Of a stretch of DNA of 37,155 nt, positions 23,211 to 32,891 are shown piece by piece. The stretch comes from Acidimicrobiales bacterium (GTDB taxonomy: Bacteria; Actinomycetota; Acidimicrobiia; Acidimicrobiales; SZUA-35): positions 198,460-235,614 of the forward strand of contig JAHDCV010000001.1 in the NCBI GenBank assembly GCA_020629695.1, read 5' to 3'. Within the stretch, counting starts at the first letter, position 1, and the number at the start of each line of letters is the position of its first letter. The position numbers and the translations under genes were made by a program. The notes beneath the pieces were generated by a model that was not told the DNA's origin, did not search any database, and saw only the letters and a list, made by a program, of their open reading frames with translations.

Positions 23211-24706
23211 GAGCGCCGCCCGCGCAGGCCGGGCACGGCCGCGAGCGCCAGCAGGACGGGGTAGATCTCGAGTCGGCCCAGCAACATCTGCACCATGGTG
23301 ACACCCCGAGCGACCCGACCGAGCGCGGTGAAGTCGTTGGTCGGTCCGATCTCCCCGATGCCCGGCCCGACATTGCCGAGCGAGGTGGCCGATGCGGCGA
23401 ACGCCGTGACGACGTCGACGCCGGTCATGGCGATCGCCACCGCGCCCGCACCGAAGATGGCGAGTGCGAGCACGAGGAAGCCGAGCACCCGGTTCGCGAC
23501 GTCGTCGGCCAGCACGCTCGGACCGATGCGGATGGGCCGGACGAGACGGGGATGCAACTGACGCAACGTCTCACGCAGTCCGAAGCTGCCCACGGCCAGC
23601 ACCCGGACCAACTTGACCCCGCCCGAGGTCGAGCCGGCCATCGCCCCGACCGGGAGGAGGAAGAACAGCAGGATCTGGGAGGCATCGCTCCAGGCGCCGA
23701 AGTCGACCGTGCCGTAGCCGGTGGTCGACACGATCGTGAGGACCGAGAACACCGAGCCCCGGAGGGCGTCGTGGTCGATGCCGGTCGTGCCGCTCTCGGC
23801 CAGCAGCGTGAAGGTGGAGGCGCCGGCGACGACGAGGGCGTAGGTCCGGAACTCGAGCGAGGCGAGAAGCGGGCCGGCGCTGCCTCGAAGCAGCCGATAC
23901 CAGAGCGTGAACGAGCCTCCGGCGATGAACATCGCCACGATGCAGATCCATTCGATGGCGGCCGAACCGAAGTGCCCGAGCGATCCGTTGTAGGGCGAGA
24001 ACCCACCGGTCGACACCGTCGTGAAGGCGTGGGCCACGCCGTCGTACAGCGACATGCCGGCCACCACGTAGGCCGCGACCAACAGCACGGTGAAGCCGAG
24101 ATAGACGACCCACAGGCGCGAGGCGGTCTGCCGGACCCTGGGGGTGAGTCGCTCACCGGTCGGACCGGGTGCCTCGGCCGACAGCAGGTCCATCCCACCC
24201 GCACCGACCGAGGGCAGCACCGCGACCACGAGCACGATCACACCCATCCCACCGAACCACTGTGAGATGGCCCGCCACATGAGGATCCCGGCGGAGTTGC
24301 CTTCGATCGGATGCAGCACGGTCGCACCGGTCGTGGTGAACCCGGAGATCGACTCGAACAGCGCGTCGTCGAAACGGTCGAGGGTGCCGGTCAGGAGGTA
24401 CGGCATGGCCCCGACGACCGCCAGGGCCAACCACGAACCCGTCACGACGACGAAGACGTCGACGATCCGGACCCGGCTCGGCACCGCGGTCTCCCACCAC
24501 GTGCCCGCACCGATGAAGAAGAACACCAGCCCGAGCACCAACAACGTCGAGGCATCCGGACCGCCGTCGAGGACGTCGACGATCCCGGAGAAGATCACGC
24601 CCAACCCCGCGACCGCCACACTGAGGCCGATCACGTGCCACACGAGACTCGGGCGGCCCTCGGAGCTGCCCCGCTGGATGAGCGTCGCGAGGGATCGTGT
24701 GACCAT
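23207..24706 (-). CDS. trkH: Potassium uptake protein TrkH
   Basis: 499 residues, membrane protein of the TrkH/KtrB family. All four pore-loop filters are visible: SGFTTTGATV, VSTGGFSPYNG, VSTTGYGTVDFG and SLGNVGPGIG, each containing the selectivity glycine. TWWETAVPSRVRI and other charged loops separate the helices. It conducts K+ together with the TrkA RCK subunit encoded directly upstream. ATG at 24706 shares one base with the trkA stop (TGATG). An open frame upstream belongs to the trkA region and was not used. Confidence 0.95.
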   Translation of the reverse strand: MVTRSLATLIQRGSSEGRPSLVWHVIGLSVAVAGLGVIFSGIVDVLDGGPDASTLLVLGLVFFFIGAGTWWETAVPSRVRIVDVFVVVTGSWLALAVVGAMPYLLTGTLDRFDDALFESISGFTTTGATVLHPIEGNSAGILMWRAISQWFGGMGVIVLVVAVLPSVGAGGMDLLSAEAPGPTGERLTPRVRQTASRLWVVYLGFTVLLVAAYVVAGMSLYDGVAHAFTTVSTGGFSPYNGSLGHFGSAAIEWICIVAMFIAGGSFTLWYRLLRGSAGPLLASLEFRTYALVVAGASTFTLLAESGTTGIDHDALRGSVFSVLTIVSTTGYGTVDFGAWSDASQILLFFLLPVGAMAGSTSGGVKLVRVLAVGSFGLRETLRQLHPRLVRPIRIGPSVLADDVANRVLGFLVLALAIFGAGAVAIAMTGVDVVTAFAASATSLGNVGPGIGEIGPTNDFTALGRVARGVTMVQMLLGRLEIYPVLLALAAVPGLRGRRS

Positions 24707-26067
24707 CAGGCGGAGAAGAGCGGACGGGCTGCGGCGAGTGCGTCGGGACGAGCGAACACGACGATGTGGTCGCCGGCGGTCAGCTCGGTCGAGCCGCGGG
24801 CGATCTCGCCGACCCCGTCGCCGCGCACGACGGCCCCGATGAGGAACTCGCGGGGCAGGTCGAGCTCGGCCAGGGTCTTGCCCACCGCCGCCGAGGCCGG
24901 ACCGATCTCGATCTCGTCGACTTCCGCATCGGATTCGAGGAACGTCGCCACGACCTGGACGAGCTCGCCCCGGGCATGACCGAGCACGGCATTGGCCGAC
25001 GCGGTCCGCGGCGACAACGAGGCGTCGATCCCGAACCGGCGTACGAGCGGAAGCAGGTCGAGACGATGGAGTACGGCGACGGTGAAGCGTGCGCCCTCCG
25101 CGGCGGCGTAGGCGCACGACAGCACGTTGGCCGCATCCTCTCCGGTGGCGGCCACGACGGCATCGGTCGAGCCGACGTTCTCCTCCGCGAGCAGGTCGGT
25201 GTCGGTGATGTCACCCCGGACGACGGTGACGCGCGGCATCCGTTCGGCCAACATCTCGGCCCGGGCGAGATCCCGCTCCACGAGCGTGACCGCCACGCCG
25301 GTCCGTTGGAGGCGTTCGGCCACGCGCGAGCCGATGGCGCCACCACCGAGCACCATCACACGCCGAGCCCGGGCCGACCGGAGGCCGAGCAGGCCGAAGA
25401 GCTGTGGCCGATCGGCGTCGGCGGAGATCACCCGCACGTGGTCGCCGGCGAGGATCCGATGATCGCCACGAGGGATCGTCGTCCGGCCGTCACGGGTGAT
25501 CGCGCCGAACAGGAACGGTTGCCCTTCCCCCGAGCTGCCGATCTCGGCGAGCGTCTGCCCGGCGATCGGGGCACCTTCGGACACCGAGGCGCCGATCAGG
25601 GTCAGGTGTCCGCCGGCCATCGGATGAACCTCATCGGCACCGGGCAGTCCGACGAGTTCGATGATCTCGTCGGCGGTGTCGCGGTCCGGGTCGATCACGA
25701 CGTCGACCCCGACGGCGGCGCGAAGCCCCTCGCCGGGTTGGTCCTGGAGCTCGGGTGACTGGATCCGGACGACCGTCGACGCGACCCCGGCCTGCTTGGC
25801 CAGCATGCTGGCCACCAGGTTCGCCTCGTCGTTGTCGGTGACGGCGGCCAACATGCGGGCGTCGGAGATCCGGGCGGCAGTGAGGTTGCGCGGCGAGGTG
25901 CCCGATCCGACGACGACCTGGACGTCGAGGCTCTCCCCGATGTTGGCCGCTCGAACCGGATCGGCCTCGATCACCACCACGTCGTGATGTTCGGCCAGAA
26001 GACGCTCGGCGAGGTAGTAGCCGATCTCCCCGGCCCCGACGATCACGATGTGCACACCCGAGAGCAT
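24706..26067 (-). CDS. trkA: Trk system regulatory subunit TrkA
   Basis: About 453 residues with two RCK units. The first NAD-binding motif is IVIVGAGEIGYYLAERL, the second VMVLGGGAIGSRVAERL near residue 225; each is followed by a C-terminal RCK domain (for example EIGPASAAVGKTLAELD). TrkA binds NAD(H)/ATP and gates TrkH from the cytoplasm. Three starts are possible: GTG at 26091, preceded by a strong GGAGGGGG but adding eight basic residues; ATG at 26067; GTG at 26055, which gives the family-typical N terminus MHIVIVGAG. I give the middle one and rate the start as uncertain; the protein itself is certain. Confidence 0.93.
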   Translation of the reverse strand: MLSGVHIVIVGAGEIGYYLAERLLAEHHDVVVIEADPVRAANIGESLDVQVVVGSGTSPRNLTAARISDARMLAAVTDNDEANLVASMLAKQAGVASTVVRIQSPELQDQPGEGLRAAVGVDVVIDPDRDTADEIIELVGLPGADEVHPMAGGHLTLIGASVSEGAPIAGQTLAEIGSSGEGQPFLFGAITRDGRTTIPRGDHRILAGDHVRVISADADRPQLFGLLGLRSARARRVMVLGGGAIGSRVAERLQRTGVAVTLVERDLARAEMLAERMPRVTVVRGDITDTDLLAEENVGSTDAVVAATGEDAANVLSCAYAAAEGARFTVAVLHRLDLLPLVRRFGIDASLSPRTASANAVLGHARGELVQVVATFLESDAEVDEIEIGPASAAVGKTLAELDLPREFLIGAVVRGDGVGEIARGSTELTAGDHIVVFARPDALAAARPLFSA

Positions 26068-26210
26068 CGCCGCTCGCGCTCGCCGAACCACTCACCCCCT
26101 CCCAAAATCCTCAGCCTGCGCGACGCCTGCCGTCGCCGCCTCGTGCAGATGCGACCACGCGCGGCGCAGCCCCGACCGGAGGCCGAGGCTGCTTGCCGGA
26201 ATCTGGGCGC

Positions 26211-26235
26211 CTCGGTGACGCGCGGCGTCATCGAG
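26211..26235 (-). terminator. GC-rich hairpin after the TrpB-like gene
   Basis: CTCGGTGACGC-GCG-GCGTCATCGAG: two 11-base arms with one mismatch around a three-base loop. It begins 13 bases past the TrpB-like stop codon on the minus strand. There is no T tract, as is common for actinobacterial terminators. Confidence 0.45.
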
Positions 26236-26247
26236 GTTGAGCGTTGG

Positions 26248-27609
26248 CTAGGCGATGACGGGCACCTTGGCCATGGCCTCGGCGATGTCGGCGTCGCGGT
26301 GGTCGTAGTCGACCATCTCACCCGACAGGAACGCGTCGTAGGCGGCCATGTCCATGTGACCGTGGCCGCAGAGGGCGGTGAGGATCACCTTCTCCTCGCC
26401 CGACTCCTTGCACTCGAGCGCCTCGCGGATCGCCGCGGCGATGGCATGGGTCGGCTCCGGCGCCGGCACGATGCCCTCGCTCTTCGCGAACTGGATGGCA
26501 CCCGTGAAGCACTCGGTCTGGCCGATCGCGATCGCCTCACACAGGCCGAGCTCGTAGATGTGCGACACGAGCGGCGCCATGCCGTGGTAGCGGAGGCCAC
26601 CGGCGTGGATCGGATCGGGGATGAAGGAGTGCCCCAGGGTGTGCATCTTCACGAGCGGCGTCATGCCCATCGTGTCGCCGAAGTCGTAGCGGTACTCGCC
26701 CTTCGTCAACGAGGGGGAGGCAGCCGGCTCGACGCAACGGATCGTGGGGTTCATCTTCCCCGCGAGCTTCTCCCGCAGGAACGGGAAGCTCAGCCCGGCG
26801 AAGTTCGAGCCGCCGCCCGTGCAGCCGACGAGCACGTCGGGGGTGTCGCCGACCTTCGCCAGCTGAAGCAGCGCCTCTTCACCGATGATCGTCTGGTGGA
26901 GCAGCACGTGGTTCAGCACGGACCCGAGGGCGTACTTCGTGTCGGGGTCCTGCACGGCGGCCTCGACGGCCTCCGAGATGGCGATGCCGAGCGACCCGGG
27001 ATTGTCGGGGTCCTGGGCGAGCAGCGACCGGCCGGCCTCGGTCTGGTCCGACGGTGACGGGTGCACCGAAGCACCCCAGATCTCCATCATCGTCTTGCGG
27101 TAGGGCTTCTGGGCGTAGGACGCGGCCACCTGCCAGACCTCACACTCGATGCCGTACTGGGCGGTGGCGAAGGCGAGCGACGAGCCCCACTGACCGGCGC
27201 CGGTCTCGGTCGTGATCTTCTTCGTCCCGGCCTTGGCGTTGTAGTAGGCCTGCGGCACCGAGGTGTTCGGCTTGTGGGAGCCGGCCGGCGAGACGCCTTC
27301 GTACTTGTAGTAGATCTTCGCCGGGGTATCGAGGGCCTTCTCGAGCCGGCGGGCGCGGTACAGCGGGCTCGGGCGCCACAGCTTGTAGACGTCGAGGACC
27401 TCGCCGGGAATGTCGACGTAGGAGTCGGTGGTGACCTCCTGCATGATCAGATCCATCGGGAACAGCGGAGCGAGATCGTCGGGACCGATCGGCTCGTGGG
27501 TGCCGGGATGCAGCGGCGGCGGGGGCGGCTCGGGCAGGTCCGGGATGATGTTGTACCACTGCGTCGGCATCTCGGATTCGTCGAGCAGGATCTTCGAGTA
27601 TTCGGCCAT
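26248..27609 (-). CDS. TrpB2-type tryptophan synthase beta-like PLP enzyme
   Basis: 453 residues. The PLP-binding lysine is Lys113 in AGSHKPNTS, the glycine-rich phosphate loop is [11 protein letters not shown], and the N terminus ([18 protein letters not shown]) is the extended form of the TrpB2 group, longer than standard TrpB. TrpB2 proteins make tryptophan from indole and serine, or act as a stand-alone beta subunit. No trpA or other trp genes are adjacent, so its role may be indole salvage. ATG at 27609 has GGAGGG a few bases upstream; a longer frame to 27714 is not supported. Confidence 0.92.
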   Translation of the reverse strand: MAEYSKILLDESEMPTQWYNIIPDLPEPPPPPLHPGTHEPIGPDDLAPLFPMDLIMQEVTTDSYVDIPGEVLDVYKLWRPSPLYRARRLEKALDTPAKIYYKYEGVSPAGSHKPNTSVPQAYYNAKAGTKKITTETGAGQWGSSLAFATAQYGIECEVWQVAASYAQKPYRKTMMEIWGASVHPSPSDQTEAGRSLLAQDPDNPGSLGIAISEAVEAAVQDPDTKYALGSVLNHVLLHQTIIGEEALLQLAKVGDTPDVLVGCTGGGSNFAGLSFPFLREKLAGKMNPTIRCVEPAASPSLTKGEYRYDFGDTMGMTPLVKMHTLGHSFIPDPIHAGGLRYHGMAPLVSHIYELGLCEAIAIGQTECFTGAIQFAKSEGIVPAPEPTHAIAAAIREALECKESGEEKVILTALCGHGHMDMAAYDAFLSGEMVDYDHRDADIAEAMAKVPVIA

Positions 27610-27659
27610 GGGGGCCCTCCGGGTTCGCATCGTCAGCCGCCGCTCGGCCGACTCGGCCG

Positions 27660-27665
27660 ACACTA
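27660..27665 (-). promoter_or_regulatory. Possible -10 box of the TrpB-like gene
   Basis: TAGTGT fits TANNNT and would give a leader of roughly 45 bases. The leader holds two GTCGGCCGA direct repeats but no clear attenuator or T-box. Confidence 0.25.
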
Positions 27666-27728
27666 GATCAGGCACCGCGGACCCACCCGTCCGGCGCCGG
27701 GCGCTTCGCCTCACCGTCGGAGAGCAGG

Positions 27729-27734
27729 CAGACT
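27729..27734 (+). promoter_or_regulatory. Possible -10 box, leaderless start
   Basis: CAGACT ends six bases before the ATG at 27741, as it does before the genes at 16271 (+) and 29560 (-). No Shine-Dalgarno lies between. Confidence 0.35.
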
Positions 27735-27740
27735 GGGCCC

Positions 27741-28814
27741 ATGACCGCCACCGCCGACCGTGCCGTGATCGCTCCGCCGGCCGAGCCGGACCCGGTCCCG
27801 GCGACTCGGCGGGAGAACCTCGTGGTCGTCGTGTTGACGGTGTGGCTGCTGGCCGGACTCTCGATCGACGGCTACGCCCATGCGAACATCATCGAGCTCG
27901 ACGCCTCCGGCACCGCCTTGACGGAGGACTTCTTCACCCCGTGGCACGCGATCTTCTATGCGGCCTTCACTTCGATCGCGGCCTACATCGGCTGGATGGC
28001 GTGGCGGCGTCGACGCCCGGGGCCACTCATCGGGTGGATCCCCGCGGGCTACGGCCTCGCCGTGGTCGGGCTCGGCGTGTTCGGACTCGGCGGGATCGGT
28101 GACGGCATCTGGCACACGATCTTCGGCGTCGAGGTCGGGATCGACGCGCTCCTCTCCCCCACCCATCTGATGCTGCTCACCGGTGGCGGCATGATCGTCA
28201 CGGCTCCCATCCGATCCCGACTCGCCGAGGGGCTCGACAGCCGACCCTCGAGCTGGGCCCGCGACGGTGCGACGGTCGTGTCGTTGACGGCGGTCACCGC
28301 CGGCGTCGCCTTCTTCCTCACGTTCGGCTGGGGCTTGTCGTTCTGGTGGGCACCCCAGGTTCGGTTCATCGAAGGCGACGGTGCCAGCGAGATCCTGGTG
28401 GCCAGAGCCGTGACGGGCGCGATCATCACGAGCCTGGCGCTCGTCCTGCCGGCGTTGTGGGCTCACCGGCACGGACTGTTGCCCGCCGGCGGCATCACGG
28501 TGATCTGGGTGCTCGCCGTGCTCGCCGAGTCGGCCGCGTTGAGTCAGCCCGACTGGTCGGTCCCACCGGTCCTGATCGGTGCCGTCGTCGCGGAGGTGCT
28601 GCGTCGACGGACGGGCACGCCGGCCGCGCTCGTCGTCGGTGTCGCTGCGATCTGGATCGTCTGGTGGCTCCGGATCGTGATCGAACCGATCCCGATCCGA
28701 TGGCCGGCGGAGATCTGGGGCGGTCACATCGGCTTCACCACGTTGATCACCGCCTGGGTGGTGATCGGGACGACTCGCTTCTCCGGCGGTCAGCCGAGGT
28801 CGGCTTCGAGCTGA
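27741..28814 (+). CDS. Polytopic membrane protein with conserved-looking His/Asp pairs
   Basis: 357 residues, about nine hydrophobic segments; no family recognised. What stands out are polar and histidine residues next to the helices: [11 protein letters not shown] (about 42), [12 protein letters not shown] (about 69), [20 protein letters not shown] (about 117) and LSPTHLMLL (about 138). Such buried His/Asp clusters often bind a metal or haem, but this is only a suggestion. The start is ATG at 27741. It converges on the next lipoprotein gene and overlaps its end by 25 bases. Confidence 0.8.
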   Translation: MTATADRAVIAPPAEPDPVPATRRENLVVVVLTVWLLAGLSIDGYAHANIIELDASGTALTEDFFTPWHAIFYAAFTSIAAYIGWMAWRRRRPGPLIGWIPAGYGLAVVGLGVFGLGGIGDGIWHTIFGVEVGIDALLSPTHLMLLTGGGMIVTAPIRSRLAEGLDSRPSSWARDGATVVSLTAVTAGVAFFLTFGWGLSFWWAPQVRFIEGDGASEILVARAVTGAIITSLALVLPALWAHRHGLLPAGGITVIWVLAVLAESAALSQPDWSVPPVLIGAVVAEVLRRRTGTPAALVVGVAAIWIVWWLRIVIEPIPIRWPAEIWGGHIGFTTLITAWVVIGTTRFSGGQPRSASS

Positions 28815-29560
28815 TCGAGCTGCGCCCGTTCGGCGGCGATCGCCTCGGCGGTGATCACCGAGTCGACGACCTCGAGCACGCCGGCCGTCGTGCGGAGCGC
28901 CTCGATGCTGCCGGGCGGCACGTCGTCGGCTTGCACGAATGTCGGGAGCTGACCGGGTTCGACCGGACCCGAGTCTGTCGGAAGCCGGCCCGAGGCCCGG
29001 AGGGCATCGAGCGCACCGGCCTCGTCGACGAACGCCACGTCGTTTGCTCCCGCGCCCTCGAGGACGCGGATGATCTCGTCGCGCACGTCCTCGCCCGCTC
29101 CCGGGAGCAACCAGACAACGATCGCGCGCGGCTCGGCGAGTCGTGCCTCGGCCGCGTCGAGCTCGGCGCGTCGCTCGGCGATCTGCTCCGCTCCGGGTGG
29201 GCGGGTCACCTGCAGGACCCCGGCGATGCCGACGACCGCGGCTTCGACTCCGTCGACGTCGTCGGTCGCGACCTGGAACTGGGTCGGCAACGCCGACGGA
29301 TCGACGTTGCCGAGCATGGCCGGGTCATCGGCGAACGCCGTCTGGAACGCCGCCAGGCTGGCGGCGGTGTCGAGGTACTGGTGGGTGGCGCCCAGATCGT
29401 CCAGCACCTCCCGCACCTCATCGACCGCAGCCTGGTCGGCGTCGGGCGTGAGCCACACGACGGCATCGACCCGGTCGGGGGCGACGGCCTCGTCACTGCC
29501 CGCGCACGCACCGAGAACCAGCACCGCGGCGAACAGCAGGACGATCGGTGAGGAGCGCAT
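28790..29560 (-). CDS. Lipoprotein with two FtsX-extracellular-like domains
   Basis: 256 residues. Signal peptide with lipobox LGAC (Cys19). Then two repeated units, about 32-118 and 143-235, each with the pattern of the FtsX extracellular domain: a beta strand (AVVWLTPDAD / IVVWLLPGAG), a helix ending in a short strand and D/E-x-A, a long helix, then LPTQFQVATDDVDGVEAA or LPTFVQADDVPPGSIEAL followed by a GV.EV/GVLQV end. There are no transmembrane permease helices. FtsX uses this domain to engage peptidoglycan hydrolases or their regulators. Here the domain is free and lipid-anchored. ATG at 29560 follows CAGACT by six bases. Domain assignment is by pattern, not by search. Confidence 0.7.
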   Translation of the reverse strand: MRSSPIVLLFAAVLVLGACAGSDEAVAPDRVDAVVWLTPDADQAAVDEVREVLDDLGATHQYLDTAASLAAFQTAFADDPAMLGNVDPSALPTQFQVATDDVDGVEAAVVGIAGVLQVTRPPGAEQIAERRAELDAAEARLAEPRAIVVWLLPGAGEDVRDEIIRVLEGAGANDVAFVDEAGALDALRASGRLPTDSGPVEPGQLPTFVQADDVPPGSIEALRTTAGVLEVVDSVITAEAIAAERAQLDQLEADLG

Positions 29561-29566
29561 CGGAGC

Positions 29567-29572
29567 AGTCTG
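29567..29572 (-). promoter_or_regulatory. Possible -10 box, leaderless start
   Basis: CAGACT followed by GCTCCG and then the ATG at 29560: the same hexamer and six-base spacing as at 16259 and 27729. Confidence 0.35.
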
Positions 29573-29600
29573 CCCCGTGGGCGCCTCGCCACCGCCGCGC

Positions 29601-32600
29601 CTACCAGGTGTCGACCATCGGGCGCTTCTTGCCCGTCCGCGGCGGAGGCGGCGGTGCGGCTCGGAGCGCCGTGGTGATCCAGCGACGTGAGTCGGCCGGA
29701 TCGATCACGTCGTCCAGCTCGAAGTAGGTGGCGTAGCTGACGGCCTTGCCCCGCTCGTAGAGGCGGTCGACCATCTTCTGGAACTCCGCCGCCCGCTCGG
29801 CCGGGTCCTCGATGGCCTCCAGTTCGTTGCGGTAGCCGAGCCGAACGAATCCCTCCAGACCCATACCGCCGAATTCACCCGTCGGCCACGAGACCGTGAA
29901 CAGGGGCGCCTTGAAGCTGCCCCCGGCCATCGCCTGGGCGCCGAGTCCGTAGCCCTTGCGGAGCACGATCGTCATCACCGGCGTGTCGAGGCTGGCGGCG
30001 GTGTTGAACAACCGGCCGGCGTGGCGCACGAGGCCGTCAGCCTCGACGTCGGGCCCGACCATGAAACCGGGGGTGTCGCACAGGAACAGCAGCGGCAGAT
30101 CGTGGGCGTCGCAGAGCTGCATGAACCGCGCCGCCTTGTCCGCGCCGTCCGGGTCGATCGCTCCGGCGAGATGGGCCGGATCGTTGGCGATGATCCCGAC
30201 GGGGCGGCCCTCGATCCGTGCGAGCGAGGTGACCATGCCGAGTCCCCACGTCGACCGCAGCTCGAGCACCGAGTCGACGTCGGCGAGGCCGTCGATGACG
30301 GCCCGGACGTCGTAGATCCGGAGTCGGTTCTCGGGGATGAGATGACGGAGGCGGCGCTGGTCGGGTACCTCGTAGTCGGTCACCGGTCCCTGGAAGTACG
30401 ACAGATACCGCTTCGCCGCGTCGACCGCCGCCGCGTCGTCACTGACCGCGAGGTCCACCACACCGTTGCGGAGGTGCACCTCCCTCGGTCCCACCTCGTC
30501 GGGGGTGAACACACCGAGGCCGCCGCCCTCGATCATCGCCGGGCCGCCCATGCCGAGGTTGGCGTCCTCGGTGGCGATCACGACGTCGGCACACCCGGCG
30601 AGCGCCGCATTCCCGGCGAAGCACCGGCCCGAGACGATCGCGATCAACGGCACCAGCCCGGAGAGATCGGCGAAATAGCGGAAGGCGAGGCAGTCGAGTC
30701 CGGCCAGGATCGATGAGTCCGTGTCGCCGGGCCGTCCTCCTCCGCCTTCGGCGAACAGCACCACGGGGAGCCGCAACTGTTCGGCGAGTTCGAACAACCG
30801 GTCCTTCTTGCGGTGGTTGTTGTGTCCCTGGGTGCCGGCCAGCACGGTGTAGTCGTAGGAGACCACGATGCAATCGGTGCGGACCCGGGCCTCGAATCCC
30901 GATCCGTCGGGCAGCGTGACGCCGTTGATCGACCCGATCCCACCGACGAGACCGTCGGCCGGCGTCTTCGTGATCAGTTCCTCGAACGGTCGGCGGGCCC
31001 GTTGCGCCGCGATCACCAAGGGGCCGTACTCCACGAAGGTGTCCGGGTCGACCAGGTCGGCGAGGTTCTCACGTGCCGTGCGGCGCCCCAGACGGTGCCG
31101 CTTGGCAACGGCGTCGGGCCGGGCGGCGTCCTGCCCCAGTTCGTGACGCTCGACGACGTCGGCCAGGTCCGGGCGGATGTGGGCCGGATCGAGCTCGATC
31201 ACCTCGGCGACCTCCCCGCCGGTCGCTTCGTCGGCCGTCTCCAGCCGAGCCAGCAGGTCGCCGGGTACGACGGTGTCGCCCGGTGCGACCTCCCAACGCA
31301 CGACTCGAACGGCCCGGTCGGCGCGCAGCTCGTGCTCCATCTTCATCGCCTCGAGCACGGCGAGCGTCGCACCTGCCGGATGGACCGAGCCGGCCTCGGC
31401 GTCGGTGGCGACCACGGTGCCCTGCATCGACGCCACCAGGTCCGCACCGTCGGGATGTGGAGCCCAGCCGACGACATCGACGGGCTCCTCGTCGGGTGCG
31501 AGATCGATGAGCACCTCGTCCAGCAGGCGGGTCGACCAGTTGCCGCCAGCCACATCGGGTTCGGCCAGCACGTCGATGAGCAGGGGCGCGATCGACACCG
31601 GCGCGATCTCGGTCTCCCGGAGCGCGGCGACGAGGCGTCGACGAGCGGGTTCCCATGCAGGGTCCCGGGTCGTGACGATGACCTTGCCGACGAGCGGATC
31701 GAACCCGCCGGCGGCGTCCGAGATCGGCGCGGCATCCACCCGGACGCCCGGGCCGCTGGGCCACACCGCCGACATCGGCGGTCTCGGGTCGGGCAGCAGC
31801 ACACCGTCGAGCCCGAGCCGTTCGGTCGTGATCCGAGCCTGCACCGACCGCCCGACGGGGGCGTCGGGGTCGGGAAGATCCAGATCGGCGAGCGCCGCAC
31901 CATCGGCCAGCGCGAGCTGGCACTCGACGAGATCGACACCATGGATCTCCTCGGTGACGGTGTGTTCCACCTGGAGTCGGGGATTGACCTCGCAGAAGAC
32001 CAGCGCCTCGGGCTCCGACGGCCGATCGGCATCGAGCAGGAACTCGACGGTCGCCACACCCCGGAGCCCGGCGGCGCGCCCGATCGAGGTGGCCGCCTCG
32101 ACGAGGCGACGACGCACGACCGGATCGAGCTCGAGCGCCGGCGCGGTCTCGACGACCTTCTGCCGGCGACGCTGCAGACTGCACTCCCGCTCCCCCAGAT
32201 GTGCGACGTCGGTCCCGTCACCGAGGATCTGGACCTCCAGGTGCCTGGCGCGGCTCACGAGCCGTTCCACGAACACCCGGTCGTCGCCGAAGCCCGAGGC
32301 CGCCTCGGACCGGCATCGGTCGATCGCGCCGGCGAGTTCGCCCGCCGATTCGACGATCCGTTGACCTCGACCACCTCCACCGGCGACGGCCTTCACGATC
32401 ACGGGGTAGCCCACCTCTTCGGCGAAGGCCATCGCCCCGTCCAGATCGATCGATGCGTCGGTGCCCTCGACCACCGGTGCACCCGCGACGACGGCGAGAG
32501 CCCGTGCGGCGACCTTGTCGCCCAGGAGACGGAGCATCGCCGCGTCGGGGCCGACCCAGACGAGGCCGGCGTCGGTGATCGCGGACGCGGCCTCGGCCGA

Positions 32601-32855
32601 CTCGGCCAGGAAGCCGTAGCCCGGGTGGACCGCCATCGCCCCGACACGGTCGGCGGCGTCGATGACGGCATCGACGTCGAGAAACGCCGACGGACCGTTT
32701 CCGTCGAGCAGGATCAACTCGTCGACGAAGCGCCCGTGCCCGTCGTCCCCGGGGATGGCGAGCGCCGCGACCCGCATCCCCAGCCGGCGGGCGGTGCGTG
32801 CGATCCGCACGGCGATCTCTCCACGGTTCGCGATGAGCAGAGTGGGTCGTGGCAC
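29601..32855 (-). CDS. Single-chain acyl-CoA carboxylase (BC-BCCP-CT fusion)
   Basis: 1084 residues. Biotin carboxylase occupies the first 450 or so: IANRGEIAVRIARTARRLGM, AVAGGGGRGQRIV, ERECSLQRRRQKVVETAPA and NPRLQVEHTVTEEIHGVDL. The biotinyl domain follows with LAVLEAMKMEHEL, biotin on Lys505. A carboxyltransferase domain fills 570-1084, with the crotonase-like GHNNHRKKDRLFELAEQ, GGGRPGDTDSS and GMGGPAMIEGGGLG segments. Order BC-BCCP-CT in one chain is as in the long-chain acyl-CoA carboxylase described from mycobacteria, which makes malonyl- or 2-substituted malonyl-CoA products. GTG at 32855 is preceded by AGAGGA. It lies beside a carboxylate-type symporter, which fits acyl-CoA metabolism; substrate specificity is not readable by eye. 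Confidence 0.92.
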   Translation of the reverse strand: MPRPTLLIANRGEIAVRIARTARRLGMRVAALAIPGDDGHGRFVDELILLDGNGPSAFLDVDAVIDAADRVGAMAVHPGYGFLAESAEAASAITDAGLVWVGPDAAMLRLLGDKVAARALAVVAGAPVVEGTDASIDLDGAMAFAEEVGYPVIVKAVAGGGGRGQRIVESAGELAGAIDRCRSEAASGFGDDRVFVERLVSRARHLEVQILGDGTDVAHLGERECSLQRRRQKVVETAPALELDPVVRRRLVEAATSIGRAAGLRGVATVEFLLDADRPSEPEALVFCEVNPRLQVEHTVTEEIHGVDLVECQLALADGAALADLDLPDPDAPVGRSVQARITTERLGLDGVLLPDPRPPMSAVWPSGPGVRVDAAPISDAAGGFDPLVGKVIVTTRDPAWEPARRRLVAALRETEIAPVSIAPLLIDVLAEPDVAGGNWSTRLLDEVLIDLAPDEEPVDVVGWAPHPDGADLVASMQGTVVATDAEAGSVHPAGATLAVLEAMKMEHELRADRAVRVVRWEVAPGDTVVPGDLLARLETADEATGGEVAEVIELDPAHIRPDLADVVERHELGQDAARPDAVAKRHRLGRRTARENLADLVDPDTFVEYGPLVIAAQRARRPFEELITKTPADGLVGGIGSINGVTLPDGSGFEARVRTDCIVVSYDYTVLAGTQGHNNHRKKDRLFELAEQLRLPVVLFAEGGGGRPGDTDSSILAGLDCLAFRYFADLSGLVPLIAIVSGRCFAGNAALAGCADVVIATEDANLGMGGPAMIEGGGLGVFTPDEVGPREVHLRNGVVDLAVSDDAAAVDAAKRYLSYFQGPVTDYEVPDQRRLRHLIPENRLRIYDVRAVIDGLADVDSVLELRSTWGLGMVTSLARIEGRPVGIIANDPAHLAGAIDPDGADKAARFMQLCDAHDLPLLFLCDTPGFMVGPDVEADGLVRHAGRLFNTAASLDTPVMTIVLRKGYGLGAQAMAGGSFKAPLFTVSWPTGEFGGMGLEGFVRLGYRNELEAIEDPAERAAEFQKMVDRLYERGKAVSYATYFELDDVIDPADSRRWITTALRAAPPPPPRTGKKRPMVDTW

Positions 32856-32891
32856 GGAGGGTCCTCTGGGCGGGTCGAGAGGCGGAAGACC

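Noticed and set aside
27610-27740. T-box or tryptophan attenuator before the TrpB-like gene
   Set aside because: No run of Trp codons, no T-box sequence and no convincing terminator/antiterminator pair were seen; only GTCGGCCGA repeats.
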